Shown here piece after piece: positions 24,527 through 36,339 of a stretch of 64,000 nt of DNA (positions are counted from its first letter, which is position 1; every line of letters begins with the position of its first letter). The notes beneath the pieces were generated by a model. It was not told the DNA's origin and made no database searches. It saw only the letters and a list, made by a program, of their open reading frames with translations. The stretch comes from Cymodocea nodosa. Taxonomy: Eukaryota > Streptophyta > Magnoliopsida > Alismatales > Cymodoceaceae. A program made the translations under genes and the position numbers. Location of the stretch: NCBI GenBank assembly GCA_036874045.1, contig CM072340.1:7765001-7829000 (forward strand). The letters run 5' to 3'.

Positions 24527-25022
24527 CTGTTTTTGTTTGTTTCTGAATACAAAATGTAATGTTTGTATTACTTGTTTGATTCATTGAACAATACATTTTT
24601 CTGTAAATGTCTTCAATTATTATTCTTGTTTACAGAAATCATTGTTGTAATTCTCTTATATACATATATATATTCTTTGTAATTATCTTTTTGATTAATG
24701 ACAAAAAGGGGGAGAAATATTATAAAAAGATGATTATGATCTTAATTGCATATATATATTATAAAAGGAGATGTTATTTAAATGGTTATTGTAATCTGAC
24801 AGATGATAATTAGAAAACTGATACTTATATAATTATTGACATTTGAGAGTTTTAGTTCTAAGAGGTAAAATTTACACAAACAATAGAAATAAGCTTAAAT
24901 GAACTTAAGTCAACAAACAAGTTTGTTGAATTAAAAGTTAACCCAATGAAGGTGCTTTGTTGAGTTAAACATATTTCATAATTGATTTAATATGGTTTTC
25001 TCATCATCAAAAAGGGGGAGAT
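24527..25022 (+). other. Copia-B 3' tail with two purine tracts
   Basis: Non-coding. A5G5AGA occurs at 24703-24715 and again at 25009-25021, directly before the 3' LTR. Between them is a conserved segment with AACTTAAGTCAAC and GTTAACCCAATGAAGG. Confidence 0.8.
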
Positions 25023-26646
25023 TGTTGAGTATTTTTTTGATGATGTGTGCTGAATGAAAATAATCATATTTCCTCAATTACTATTGCTTGTGAAAAGAAA
25101 TTAAAATCATCAATTAATACAGAAAAAGCTTGCTGATATAAATACTTGTCTGTATTGGATCTGAAGTTAATATCTAGTCGTTTCGTTGCAATAATTTCTC
25201 ATTTAGCTAAACGTTAAGTTAACGTGTGTTTTTATTGAAAAGCATGATATGTTTTAATGTTATATCTTCTGTATCATGAACAGTGCACGTTTAGACAACT
25301 CGTTAAGTTAGAGTTTTGTTTGTATAGAGGTCACGGGAGAACTCGTTAAGTTAGAGGCTTAAAGGTTAAAATAGGTCACGTGATAACTCGTTAAGTTAGA
25401 GGCTTAAAGGTTAAAATAGGTCACGTGATAACTCGTTAAGTTAGTGAGTAAAAGAAGAGACGAACTCGTTAAGTTAATGTTATACACGTGGTGAAATTAT
25501 AAGTTGCGAATGTTGTATTGTATCACGTGAGGTGCACATGTTTAACTCGTTAAGTTAACATAACTAAACGCGTTGAGTTGCTATATTGAATACTAAGGCA
25601 ACGCGTTAGGTTAGAGTTATAAACTTAAGTTGTTATTTTTTGTACGTGGTAAAATTCTTATTATAAAAACATTTGTTTATTACAGATTCGTTGAGTTATC
25701 ATAACACAACGGAGATGGTTCGTTGAGATAGCATAACACCATAGACTTAGTTCGTTGAGTTAGCTACAATACTTGTCACGTGAAATGGCACATGAGGAAC
25801 TCGTTAAGTTAGAAACGTTAAGTTATATATATACTTGTGTTACTCGTTTAGTTAACATTAAAGTAACGACTTCTTATTACACTGATGAAAAACTTTTGGA
25901 CGAGAAAGTTTATTTTGCAGGAAATTTTTCAGAGATCCAAGACTAATGATTAAAGGAAATTCGAAATATAAACGTGGGTTAGAACGTGTGTGTTTCGATG
26001 AAGGAAAAAGAAAAGACGTGGAGAAGTGGAAAACTGGTAGTGGTTAAACGTGAAGGATATGCATGAAATGAAGATACAGTATAAAAGGCATAGAATTCTC
26101 GTTGATCAATTTATCCTTACACACAAAACGAAAAATCTTTTCAAGGATCAAACCATCCCTGCACACCAAAAGAAAAATCTTTTTCAGGGATCAAAAACAC
26201 CTTCTCGGGGAAAATCTCTCAAGTGGAAGAAAGTTCAGTGAAGCATAAAAAGGTAAGATTTTCGTCACTGAAGATTTGAAGTATCAGAAGAAAGCAAATT
26301 CGGTGAAGTATGAAAAGACAAGATATTCCTCACTGAAGAATTGCTGAAGAAGAAAAAGAAGAAGAAGAAATATCTCAAACAGGGAGAAAAGTTTTAAATT
26401 TCGCAAATTAGATTTCTCTATTTGTAGTTATCAAATTGTTTAGATGATACATGGTATCAAAATATAATTGCATCTACAATTTCTGAGGAGAATTGAATTG
26501 TATATTGTAATTGAAACCTTAAATAAAAATGATTTTATGAAAACAATGTCTCGACTTGTTTTTGAGTTTTGAAGTTTCAATTATATTACAAAAAATATTA
26601 AAAATACACAATTCACCCCCCTCTTGTGTAGCCATACGATCCTATA
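25023..26646 (+). repeat. 3' LTR of Copia-B
   Basis: 1624 bp, TGTTGAG to GATCCTATA (CA changed to TA at the very end). It is about 46 bases longer than the 5' LTR, mainly because a 45-bp unit within the motif array is duplicated in tandem (25341-25385 and 25386-25430). The extra unit adds one CGTTAAGTTA. Target duplication GTATG follows at 26647. Confidence 0.95.
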
Positions 26647-28078
26647 GTATGCATTGATTATAGGAAATTGAACAATGCCACCCATAAGGATCATTTTCCA
26701 TTGCCCTTTATGGATCAAATGTTGGAGAAATTAGCAGGGCAAAAATTTTATTGCTTTCTGGATGGCTATTCTGGTTACAACCAAATTCATGTTGCTTTAA
26801 AGAACCAAGAAAAAACAACATTTACTTGTCCTTTTGGAACTTTTGCATTCCAACGTATGCCTTTTGGATTGTGTAATGTGCCTGCAACATTTCAACAATG
26901 TATGATGGGTATTTTCTCAAATATGATTGAAAGATTCTTGGAAGTATTCATGGATAATTTCTCCGGGATCTTTCTTTGAATCATGCTTGAAAAATTTGAG
27001 AATGGTTTTGGAGAGATATATAGAGAAAGATTTAGTGCTAAACTGGGAAAAGTGCCACTTTATGGTAAAACGAGGAATTATTTTAGGGCACATAGTTTCT
27101 AGTAAAGGATTAGAGGTGGATAAAGCAAAAGTGGATTTAATAGCAAACCTGCCTCCACCTAAGATTGTTAGAGATGTAAGAGCATTTCTTGGCCATGCTA
27201 GATTTTATCAAAGATTTATTAAGGATTTTAGCAAGATTGTTCAACTATTAAGTCGATTGTTAGCAAAGGACACCAAATTTGATTTTTCTATAGATTGTGA
27301 AAAGGCGTTTGTTAAGTTGAAAGAGGCTCTATCCTCAGCTCCTGTTGTTCATGCACTAGATTAGTCCCATCCTTTTGAGCTGATGTGTGATGCCTCTGAT
27401 TATGCTTTAGGTGCAGTTCTTAGGCAAAAGATTGATAAGCTTCCTAGAGTTATCTATTATGCAAGTACAACATTGAGTGATGCCTAGAAAAATTATACAA
27501 TAATAGAGAAGGAATTTTTAGCAATAGTGTTTGCCTTGGAAAAATTTAGACCTTATTTGGTTGGCTCACACACTATTATCTATACTGATCATAGTGCTTT
27601 AAAGTATTTGTTGGCAAAACAAGATGCAAAACCCCGACTTATGAGATGGATCTTATTGTTACAAGAATTTGATTTGGTAATTAAGGACAAAAGGGGTTGT
27701 GAAAATGTAGTTGCCGACCATCTATCAAGGCTATCTATTGGAGATTCTTCTAAGATACCCATCAGTGATATTTTTTCAACTGAGCAGGTATTATCTATTA
27801 GTACTGAACCTTGGTATGTCGATATAGTAAATTATTTGGTCACAAAGAGAATACCACCCCATTGGTCTTCTATTGACAAGAAGAGATTTATATTGAAATG
27901 TAAAGATTATTATTGGGATGACCTAGACCTTTTTAAAGCATATTCGGATTTAATTGTGAGAAGGTGCATCCCAGATTCTGAAGTGCTTAGTGTTCTCTCT
28001 TTTTATCATGATCAACCTGGGGAAGGGCATTTTGGTCCTGCATAGACTGCTGCCAAGGTATTGCAATGTGGTTTCATG
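26647..28078 (+). pseudogene. Gypsy-0 RT, RNase H and start of integrase
   Basis: Continues the RT interrupted at 13516: IDYRKLN, DGYSGYNQI, RMPFGLCN. The catalytic box reads FMDN where FMDD is expected, and a frame change follows at about 26970. RNase H is recognisable ([27 protein letters not shown]). The integrase zinc region begins (FYHDQPGEGHFG) and is cut at about 28078, where family A LTR sequence starts. The rest of integrase, any third ORF and the 3' LTR are deleted. Confidence 0.85.
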
Positions 28079-28674
28079 AAAAACACTTTCAATATAAAAG
28101 GCATAGAATTCTCGTTGATCAGTTATCCCAACACACCAAATGAAAAATCTTTTTAGGGATCAAAAACACCTTTCGAGGAAAAGCTCTCAGATGGAAGAAA
28201 ATTCAGTGAAGTAGAAAAAGGTAAAATTTATGTCACTGAAGATCTGAAGTCTCGGATGAAAAAAAATTCAATGAAACAAAAAAAGGTAATATTTATGTCA
28301 TTGAAGATCTAAAGTATCAAGAGAAAGCAAATTCGGTGAAGTAGAGAAAGACAAGATATTCATCACTGAAGAATTGCTGAAGAAAAAGAAGAAGAAGAAA
28401 GATCTCAAACAGGGAGAAATGTTTTAAATTCCACAAATTAGTTTTCTCTGTTTGTAGTTATGAAATTATTTAGATGAAACATGGTATCGATATATAATTA
28501 CATCTATAATTTCATAGGAGAATTGAATTGTATATTGTAATTGAAACCTTGAATAAAATGATTTGATGAAAATAATGTCTCAACTTGTTTTTAATTTTGA
28601 AGTTTCAATTATAATCGAAAATGTTGAAAAACACAATTCACCCCCCTTTTGTGTAGCCATATGATCCTACATTA
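28079..28674 (+). repeat. Right part of a family A LTR (probably Copia-2 3' LTR)
   Basis: Matches Copia-1 LTR positions of about 1285-1824, including the TATA region, GAA-rich stretch and terminal GATCCTACA. No primer site follows, so it is not a 5' LTR. The simplest reading is that it completes the Copia-2 LTR begun at 8073, after a deletion that removed about 556 bp of LTR and the 3' half of Gypsy-0. Confidence 0.7.
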
Positions 28675-29475
28675 GAACGTGTAATATATTGAGAGACAAG
28701 GAAGTTTGGGATAGGTATGACAAACTTGAGTGTAGCTTAGAGAAAAATATGGACAAACTAGAATAATACATGTGTCAACAACAAGAAGTCAACCAATTAA
28801 ACTATAGGGAAGAATATTCAGAACCTAAAATTGATATTATATACGAAATTGAAAAAACCATAATAAAAATTGATCAAAAATTGAATGAAATGAGATTAGA
28901 TGATTTGGAAAGAAAACTAAAAGCATTGGACAAATGTACAATGAAATTACAAGTTATGTAACAGGAAAATACAAATGAAAACTTTAATGTTATAGATTTG
29001 CATAATTTGCAAGATATACAGACAAAAGAAAATACCAATGAATAGAATTTAAAGAATGTAAGTTAAAATTAAAAACAATTGAAGATCGAAATTATGAAAA
29101 TGAAATACAAGAACATCATGAAAGTAATGAAAATCTGAAAGATGTATGTATAACATTAAGATTTGGAACTGATATACTACCAAGAATTCAAAAAGAAAGT
29201 AATATGAAGGTGGATAAGAACAAAATTCAAAAGGATAATGAAAATGTAATATTTGAAAATGTAGAAATCAATAAAGAAAAAATTGAATCTGAAAATGAGA
29301 CTAAAAATGATCAAACAAATGAAATGAAATGAAAGACAAAGAATCTTGTAAATCACAATCATTAGCACCCTATCCTGAAAGATTACAACTAACATTTCTT
29401 GAAAAACAAGAAAAAATTAGAGAAATTTTTGAAAAAGTACAAGTTAACATTCCTTTGTTAGACTTATTGTAGAAA
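28675..29475 (+). pseudogene. Gypsy-1 Gag-protease linker region
   Basis: Decayed coding sequence ahead of protease. A 63-codon piece (28770-28961) is rich in Lys, Glu and Ile and looks coiled-coil. Closer to protease the linker motif VNIPLLDLL is readable. No Gag core or zinc knuckle is seen. The left edge abuts the LTR end at 28674, so the true start is lost beyond Copia-2. Confidence 0.55.
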
Positions 29476-29793
29476 ATGCCACCTTGTGCTAAATTTCTTA
29501 AGGATTGGTACACTAAGAAAAGAGAGCGAAAAGTTTTAAAGAAAGTCTTTTTAGCTGAGCAAAGTAGTTCCCTATTTCTGCTACAAATTCCTAAAAAGTT
29601 ATCTGATCCTGGAATCCCTGTTATATCATGCACTATAGGAAATACCATTCTAAAAAGAACCTTAATAGACTTAGGTGCAAGTATAAATGTTATGTCAAGT
29701 AATATATTTGCATCCTTAAGATTAGAAGGCTTAATCCCTACTAGGATTGTTATTCAATTAGCTAATAGAAGTACAAGATACCCTTTGAGTTAA
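29476..29793 (+). pseudogene. Gypsy-1 aspartic protease (truncated)
   Basis: CAKFLKDWYTKKRER, then SDPGIPVISCTIGN, then LIDLGASINVMSS (DLGA active site) and ANRSTRYPLS, then a stop. The second half of the domain (the ILGRPFLA part seen in Gypsy-0) is missing, so a deletion joins protease to the connector. Confidence 0.8.
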
Positions 29794-31009
29794 AAATGTC
29801 CTTACATACTATAGACTTTTTAGAGGATGAAAGAGATATGTTAGATGATGTGATTCAAGAAGAACTAAATAGTCAACTAAATTCTGAAACTTTAGAAGTA
29901 AGTGAAAGCATAAGTGTAGAAGGAGATCAAGAAGAGATTTATATAGAAAATGATAATGTTCAATTAGAAGCTCTAGCTTATAACAGTCAACATTTAGATT
30001 TAAAACTTTTACCTCCTGAATTATCCTATATATTTCTGGAAGAAAAACAAACATGTCCAATCATTATTGCTTCAAATTTAAAAGAGGATCAAATTGCTAA
30101 ATTAAAAGTAGTAAAAACTTATAAAGAGGCAATAGGATGGACTACGACTGATATAAAAGGGTTAAGTAAAACTTTATGCTGTCACCACATATATTTAGAA
30201 GAGAATGCTAAACCAGTTAGAATTCCTGAGAGGAGATTAAATCCAAACCTTAAAGATGTAGTTAGGAAAGAAATAGTGAAATGGTTAGATAATGACATAA
30301 TATATCCGATTTCTAATAGCTCATGGGTTAGTCCAATCATGTGGTTCCCAAAAAATCAGGATTAACAGTTATTAGGAATGAAAGTCAAAACTTGATACCT
30401 ACTAGAATTCAATTCGGCTGGAGAGTGTGTATAGATTATAGAAAGCTGAATGTTGTGACTAGGAAAGATCATTTTACCTTACCTTTTATAGATCAATTGC
30501 TAAAGAAATTAGCAGGGCAAGAATATTTTTGTTTCCTAGATGGGTATTCAGGATATAACCAAGTGCCAGTAGCATTAGAGGATCAAGAGAAAATAACTTT
30601 CACATGTCCTAATGGAACTTATGCTTTTAAGAGAATGCCATTCAGATTATGCAATGCACTAGCCACCTTTCAAAGGTGTATGTAGGGCATATTCACTGGA
30701 ATGACTGAGGATTTTTTAGAAATATTTATGGATGATTTTACTGTATATGGAACTTCATATGAAGTGTGTTTAAACAATTTAGACCAAGTATTAAAACGTT
30801 ATGTGGAAAAAAGTCTGGTTCTAAATTGGGAAAAATGTCACTTCATGGTTAAACAAGGAATAGTCTTAGGACATGTTGTTTCAAAGAAGGGGTTGGAAGT
30901 AGATAAAGCTAAAATAGAAGTAATTTCTAATCTACTTGAACCTAAATCAGTAAAAGATATTAGATCATTTCTAGGACATGTAATATTTTATAGAAGATTC
31001 ATTAAGATT
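29794..31009 (+). pseudogene. Gypsy-1 reverse transcriptase (left part)
   Basis: Acidic connector, then RT: RRLNPNLKDVVRKEI, VCIDYRKLN, LDGYSGYNQV, and an intact FMDDF box at about 30725-30739. A one-base loss near 30345 shifts the frame, and a stop lies at 30683-30685. The gene is interrupted in [16 protein letters not shown] by Copia-C and continues at 52682. Confidence 0.9.
31005..31009 (+). other. Target site duplication of Copia-C (left)
   Basis: AGATT, repeated exactly at 52682-52686. The gypsy Pol frame reads through once one copy is removed. Confidence 0.95.
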
Positions 31010-32179
31010 TGTTAGGTATTTAATTTTGATGATATATGCTTTATTAACGTATTTAAATAAGTCTACATAATATTCTCTAAGTATATTTCTCTAAGTATAA
31101 TAGTTAACAGATTATCGGAAAGTTTCATTTTTATGTCGGATAAATTAAAGATTTCCGAAGAGTTAGATTTGCAATAGTTAAACTTTCAGATAGTTAACGT
31201 TTCGGATAGTTAAACTTTCAGATGGTTAACGTCTCATTTTTGTCGAATACTTTATGTTAAAAACTCGTATAGTTAAGTTATCTGCAAGTGTATTTTTAAT
31301 GTTTTAAGTTGTCACGTGTTTTCCATGTGCATTCGATAATGAAAAATCGAATAGTTAGATACCTTTTTGAGTTTTATAAAAGGACTAACGAATAGATAAG
31401 TTTCTTTGTTTAGTCATGTGTTTTGCAGGTGCAAAAACTTGACGAGTTAAAGAATAAGTGTTCGAGTTTTTACAGGACTTAAAGGATAAATGTTCGACTA
31501 AATCAAAGACTTAGAAGATATTCTACAAGACTCCAGGAAGATAAAGTTTCGATGTATCTACGAGTGGAGATCGTGGAAACTCAAAAAGATAGTAATTTGG
31601 ATTAAAGAGAAAATTAGTACGTGGATTATGGATTGTGGATCAAGTGGATGAACATGCTGAACGTGAAAGACAACAGAGTTCGACTACAAATAGAGAGTAC
31701 GAGCTACATTACAGTAGGGGATCCTAATCTCAAAAACCAAGTCTGAATATTCAATCTAGATCCCTAACTAAAAAGTTAAGTTTGAATATTCATATTCTGA
31801 AAAGTTCTCCAACATCAGAAGAAGTTCGAAATTCCAAGCAATTTCAGAAAAGGAGTTGCAAACGTAAGAAGTCTAAAAATTCGATAGTTGGAGAAGAAGA
31901 GATATAGAAGCAGAGCAAAGACAAAGAAAGATCAGGTTTTATACAATTCGAAATTAATTTTCAATAAGAGCTTTATTGTTATATTCGAATTGTATATCGA
32001 ACATTTCTGTATCAAAACCGTCAAGAAGGGAATTGAGATGAATAGATATTGTAAATTCTATCTTGAAATAAAAGAATAGAATTTCATTTACGAGTGTTTT
32101 GTGCTCTTGTTTTATCCACTAGTATTTAATTACAAAAGACACAATTCACCCCCCCTCTTGTGATACAGATGATCCTACA
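31010..32179 (+). repeat. 5' LTR of Copia-C (family C)
   Basis: 1170 bp. The motif array differs from family A: CGAAGAGTTA 31156, CGGATAGTTA 31203, CGTATAGTTA 31266, CGAATAGTTA 31348. All keep CG-three bases-AGTTA. A TATA box (TATAAAA) is at 31375-31381. The end resembles family A (CAATTCACCCCCCC...GATCCTACA), so the two families are related. Confidence 0.9.
31375..31381 (+). promoter_or_regulatory. TATA box of family C LTR
   Basis: GTTTTATAAAAGGAC, just downstream of the motif array. It is repeated in the 3' LTR near 50131. Confidence 0.6.
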
Positions 32180-32182
32180 AAC

Positions 32183-32194
32183 TAGTATCAGAGC
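32183..32194 (+). other. Copia-C primer binding site (tRNA-iMet)
   Basis: TAGTATCAGAGC, one change from the usual TGGTATCAGAGC, three bases after the LTR end. A second ACTAGTATCAG occurs near 32241. Confidence 0.8.
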
Positions 32195-32345
32195 ATCTAT
32201 TTTTCACTTTTTTTTTTTCAGATTTACTACGCTCTGCTACAACTAGTATCAGTGCACTTAAACAGTTTAAAGCATCCGGAAAGCCTTCATTTCTCTATTT
32301 AGGAATCGATTTTTCCTATCATTTACTTCAGATCATCTATTTAAA

Positions 32346-33303
32346 ATGGATAATTCTAAAATCTTAGTTATGACTGAATGATAGACCACTAATCGTCCTC
32401 CTATGTTCAAAGGTAGCAATTATGGCTACTAGAAATATAGAATGAAAGTATTCTTTCAGTTAATTGATTTCAAACTATGGCATATAATTAGCAATCCTAT
32501 AGTGTTCCTTACGACTCCATATGATACTTGGACTTTTGATGAAAAGGAGCGAATGACACTGAATGCTAAAGGTTTAAACATCTTGTTTTGTGCTTTATCT
32601 CATGATCAATTTAATAAAGTTTCTACATATTAAACTACATATGAGATATGGCATGCATTAAAAGTTGCCAATGAAGGTACTAATCAGGTCAAGGAATCTA
32701 AGATCAATATGTTAGTACATAAATATGAGCTTTTTAAAATGCACGAAAATGAATGTATCTCTAACATGTTTTCCCGTTTTCTTGAGATTGTAAATTCATT
32801 AAAATCTTTAGCCAAGAAATTCGAGGAAAAAGACTTGGTAAGAAAGATCCTTAGATCTTTAACTAAAATTTGGGCTCAAAAGACAACATCTATTGAAGAG
32901 TCCAAAGACTTAAATACATATACTCTCGATGATCTCATAGGAAATCTAACAGTCTATGAAGTACAACATTTAGATCCAAAAGGGAAAAATCCTAGAAGGG
33001 ATCTGGCTTTTGAGGCTGATAAAGTCTCAGAAGTCACTAGTGATTCTAACGATGATTTATTATTGTTGACCAGAAAATTTAGAAATTTATTGAAGAAACG
33101 TAGGAACTTCAAGTCAGCAAAGACATCTAGAGATATGGAGAAAAAGTCATTCACGAAAGACAAAAGTATATGCTACAAGTGCAATAGGCCGAGTCACTTT
33201 CAAACTGATTGTCCTCTCAACAAAGATAAGAAGAATTCAAGGAGGAATTTCCGAAATAAGAAATTCAGAAAGAGAAGAGCGCTTAAAGTGACATGGGATG
33301 ACA
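32346..33303 (+). pseudogene. Copia-C Gag (broken, joined to gypsy RT)
   Basis: Homologous to Copia-B Gag: RPPMFKGSNYG, MTLNAKGLNILFCALSHDQF, YELFKMHE, LVRKILRSL and a zinc knuckle CYKCNRPSHFQTDC, in which the usual Gly before His is Ser. Early stops follow the ATG (near 32375) and occur at about 32631. At VTWDD the sequence changes to gypsy RT without losing frame, giving an open chimera to 33455. Confidence 0.85.
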
Positions 33304-35910
33304 TAATAGTAAAATGGTTAGATAATGACATAATTTATCCGATTTCTGATAGCTCGTGGGTTAGCCCAATCCATGTAGTTCCCAAGAAATCAGGATTAAC
33401 AGTTATTAGGAATGAAAGTCAAGACTTGATACCTACTAGAATTCAATCAGGCTAGAGAGTATGTATAGACTATAGAAAGCTGAATACTATGACTAGGAAA
33501 GATCATTTTCCCTTACCTTTTATAGATTAAATGCTGGAAAGATTAGCAGGGTAAGAATATTTTTGTTTCCTAGACGAGTATTCAGGTTATAATCAAATTC
33601 CAGTAGCATTAGAAGATCAAGAGAAAACAACTTTCACCTATCCTAATGGAACTTATGCTTTTAAGAGAATGCCATTCGGATTATGCAATGCATCAGCCAC
33701 CTTTCAAAGGTGTATGCAAGGCATATTTACTAGAATGATAGAAGATTTCTTAGAAATATTTATGGATGATTTTACTGTATATGGCAACTCATATGAAGTT
33801 TGTTTAAAAAATTTAGACCAAATATTAAAACGCTGTGTGGAAAAAAATCTAGTTCTAAATTGGGAAAAATGTCACTTCATGGTTAAACAAGGAATAGTCT
33901 TAAGGCATGTTGTTTCAAAGAAAGGGTTGGAAGTAGATAAAGCTAAAATAGAAGTAATTTCTAATCTACCAGAACCTAAATCAATAAAAGATATTAGACC
34001 ATTTCTAGGACATGCTAGTTTTTATAGAAGATTTATTAAAGACTTTAGCAAAATAGCTAGACCTTTAACTAATCTATTAAAAGATGTCCTATTTAACTTT
34101 GATAAAAATTACAAGGAAGAATTTTTCAGACTTAAAACTAGCTTAATTTCAACTCCTATAATTCAAGCACCTAATTGGAGTCATACATTTGAATTAATGT
34201 GTGATGCATCTGATTTTGCTTTTGGAGCAGTGTTGGGATAGAAGACAGAAAAATCTCCTAGAGTGATTCATTATGCAAGCAAAACCTTAAATGATGCTCA
34301 AGTTAATTACACAACTACTGAAAAAGAACTATTAGTTGTAGTGTTTGCCTTGGAAAAGTTTAGATCATATCTAATTAAAGCTAAAGTAATAGTATACACG
34401 GATCATTCAGCTTTAAAACACCTAATAGCAAAAAAAGAAACTAAGCCTAGATTGATCTGATGGATATTATTATTACAAGAATTTGATCTAGAAATTAAAG
34501 ATAAAAAAGGTTGTGAGAATGTATTAGCAAATCATTTATCAAGATTACAAATAGAAAAATCAAATATTGAAATTAAGGATAATTTTCCTGATGAACAATT
34601 AATGACCATCAACACAATACCTTAGTATGTAGACATAGTTAATTACTTAGTTACTAGTTTAACACCTAAGGATTGGAATAGACAAGATAAGAAATTGTTT
34701 TTCTCAAGAGTAAAATATTACTATTGGGAAGACCCATACTTATTTAAGAAATGTCTTGATCTGGTTTTAAGGAGGTGTGTTCTAGAAACTGAATATTAGA
34801 GCATATTGTCTTTCTGTCATGACCAAGCTTGTGGAGGACATTTTGGTTTAGGGAAAACTACTAACAAAATTTTGCAATGTGGATTTTATTGGCCAACACT
34901 ATTCAAAGATGCTCATAAATATTGCTTAAGTTGTTTAAGATGTCGACAAATAGGAAGAATATCAAAGAGGAATATGATGTCTCTTAATCCTATTGTTGAG
35001 GTTGAAATCTTTGATGTGTGGGGAATATATTTTATAGGTCCATTTCGTATGTCTAATCAATTTAATTACATATTGTTGGGGGTGGATTATGTATCTAAAT
35101 GGATAGAAGCTATTCCTACAAAACTAATGACAACAAAGTGGTAATACAATTTATAAGAACCAATATATTTGCCAGATTTGGAATACCTAGAGCTATATCA
35201 ATGATAGAGAAACTCAATTCTGTAATAGAAGTTTTGAAGCCTTAATGAAGAAATATGGGGTAAACCACAATATTGCAATATCATATCATCCGCAAACAAG
35301 TGGACAAGTAGAAAGTGCTAACAAACAAATTAAGTTAATCTTAGAAAAAGTAGTAAATCCTACTAGAACAGATAGGGCTAATAGATTGATAGATGCACTT
35401 TGGGCTTATAAGACAAGCTTAGGTATGTCACCTTTTAGGCTAGTATATGGAAAAAGTTGTCATTTACCAACTGAAACAGAACATAAAGCTTATTGGGCAT
35501 TAAAAACTCTGAACATTAATTTAAATCAAGCTGCTGAAAATAGGAAAATGCAATTAATTGAATTAGAAGAATTTAAAAATGAAGCTTATTCGAAGACTAT
35601 AAGAGAAAGAGAGAAAATGAAATTCTGGCATGATAGGATAATTATTCCAAAAAGCTTTGAAATAGGACAAGAAGTATATCTTTACATGGCTAGACTCCAT
35701 AACCATCCAGGAAAATTAAAATCTAGATGGGCAAGTCCTTACATAGTTCGAAATATTTATCCCTATGGAGCTATTGAGATTGAAAATCCTAAAAATCAGA
35801 ATATATTTAAAGTAAATGGACAAAGACTTAGACCTATTTTGAAAATACCAAAAAGTTCTTTTGGAATTATAGAAGAAGTAAGAGTAGAGGACTACTCGAG
35901 CTTTACTTAG
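33304..35910 (+). pseudogene. Gypsy-2 Pol (RT, RNase H, integrase)
   Basis: Begins inside RT at VKWLDNDIIYPIS. RT has FMDDF near 33763. RNase H follows ([21 protein letters not shown]). The integrase zinc region reads [11 protein letters not shown] and CLSCLRC. The integrase core and C-terminal region end at YSSFT-stop 35908. There are many TAG and TAA stops where Gypsy-1 has CAA, CAG or TGG (near 33453, 33545, 34239, 34623, 34797), and a one-base deletion near 35120. No chromodomain is seen. [19 protein letters not shown] is typical of Athila/Tat integrase tails. Protease and the start of RT are absent. Confidence 0.9.
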
Positions 35911-36339
35911 TAAGAAATCATATTTTTCTTTTTCTTTAAAAAAAAAAAGAAAAAAGAAAAAAAAATTATAAAATTATAAAATATAAAAAAATCGTTGCGA
36001 TTCAACCGACTGGATCCATCAATATGACCGAAACATAAAAAAATCTATATTAATTTTTAGTAAAAAAAAAATTTGGTTTTACCGAAACATAGTATCGGTT
36101 CAATCAGAAAAAAAAAGTCGGTCTAACCGAAACATAGTATCGGTTAAATTGGTAAAAACTGAAAAAAAGAAAAGAAAACTATTATCTTAAGTTTTTTTTA
36201 TATATATATATGTTTGTACGGGAGGTCCGTTGAGTTACGCTTAACTCAGCAAGCTTACTCCGTTGAGTTACAGTTAACTCAACAAAGTACTGTAGTTAAG
36301 TCCACGGACTTAGTCCGTGGAGTTATCTGTAATTCCACG
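35911..36339 (+). promoter_or_regulatory. Gypsy-2 pol-ORF3 gap: poly-A, CGGTT repeats and motif array
   Basis: After a poly-A/AAAAG stretch (35935-35965) come several inverted-repeat-like elements (TTCAACCGAC, TTTTACCGAAACATAG, TATCGGTTCAA, TCTAACCGAAACATAG, TATCGGTTAAA) at about 36000-36155. CGTTGAGTTA and CGTGGAGTTA motifs follow at about 36229-36335, immediately before the ORF3 ATG. Gypsy-1 has the same order at 54564-55275 but with about 170 more bases, including a TATA-like box. Confidence 0.55.

Larger units (their letters stand above)
13517..26646 (+). mobile_element. Copia-B: complete SIRE-like copia element (family A)
   Basis: A 13,130-bp element with both LTRs, 5-bp duplication GTATG, iMet primer site, gag, pol, a spacer of about 1.6 kb, ORF3 and purine tract. 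It lies inside Gypsy-0 RT. In about the first 330 aligned bases the two LTRs differ at six positions by my count, so this is probably one of the youngest insertions here. Each ORF is open apart from one or two nonsense codons. It is the reference copy for reading the older relatives. Confidence 0.95.

Noticed and set aside
26050-26241. 63-codon ORF found in several family A LTRs (14499, 26050)
   Set aside because: It spans the TATA box and leader repeats of the LTR and is not kept in the other LTR copies.
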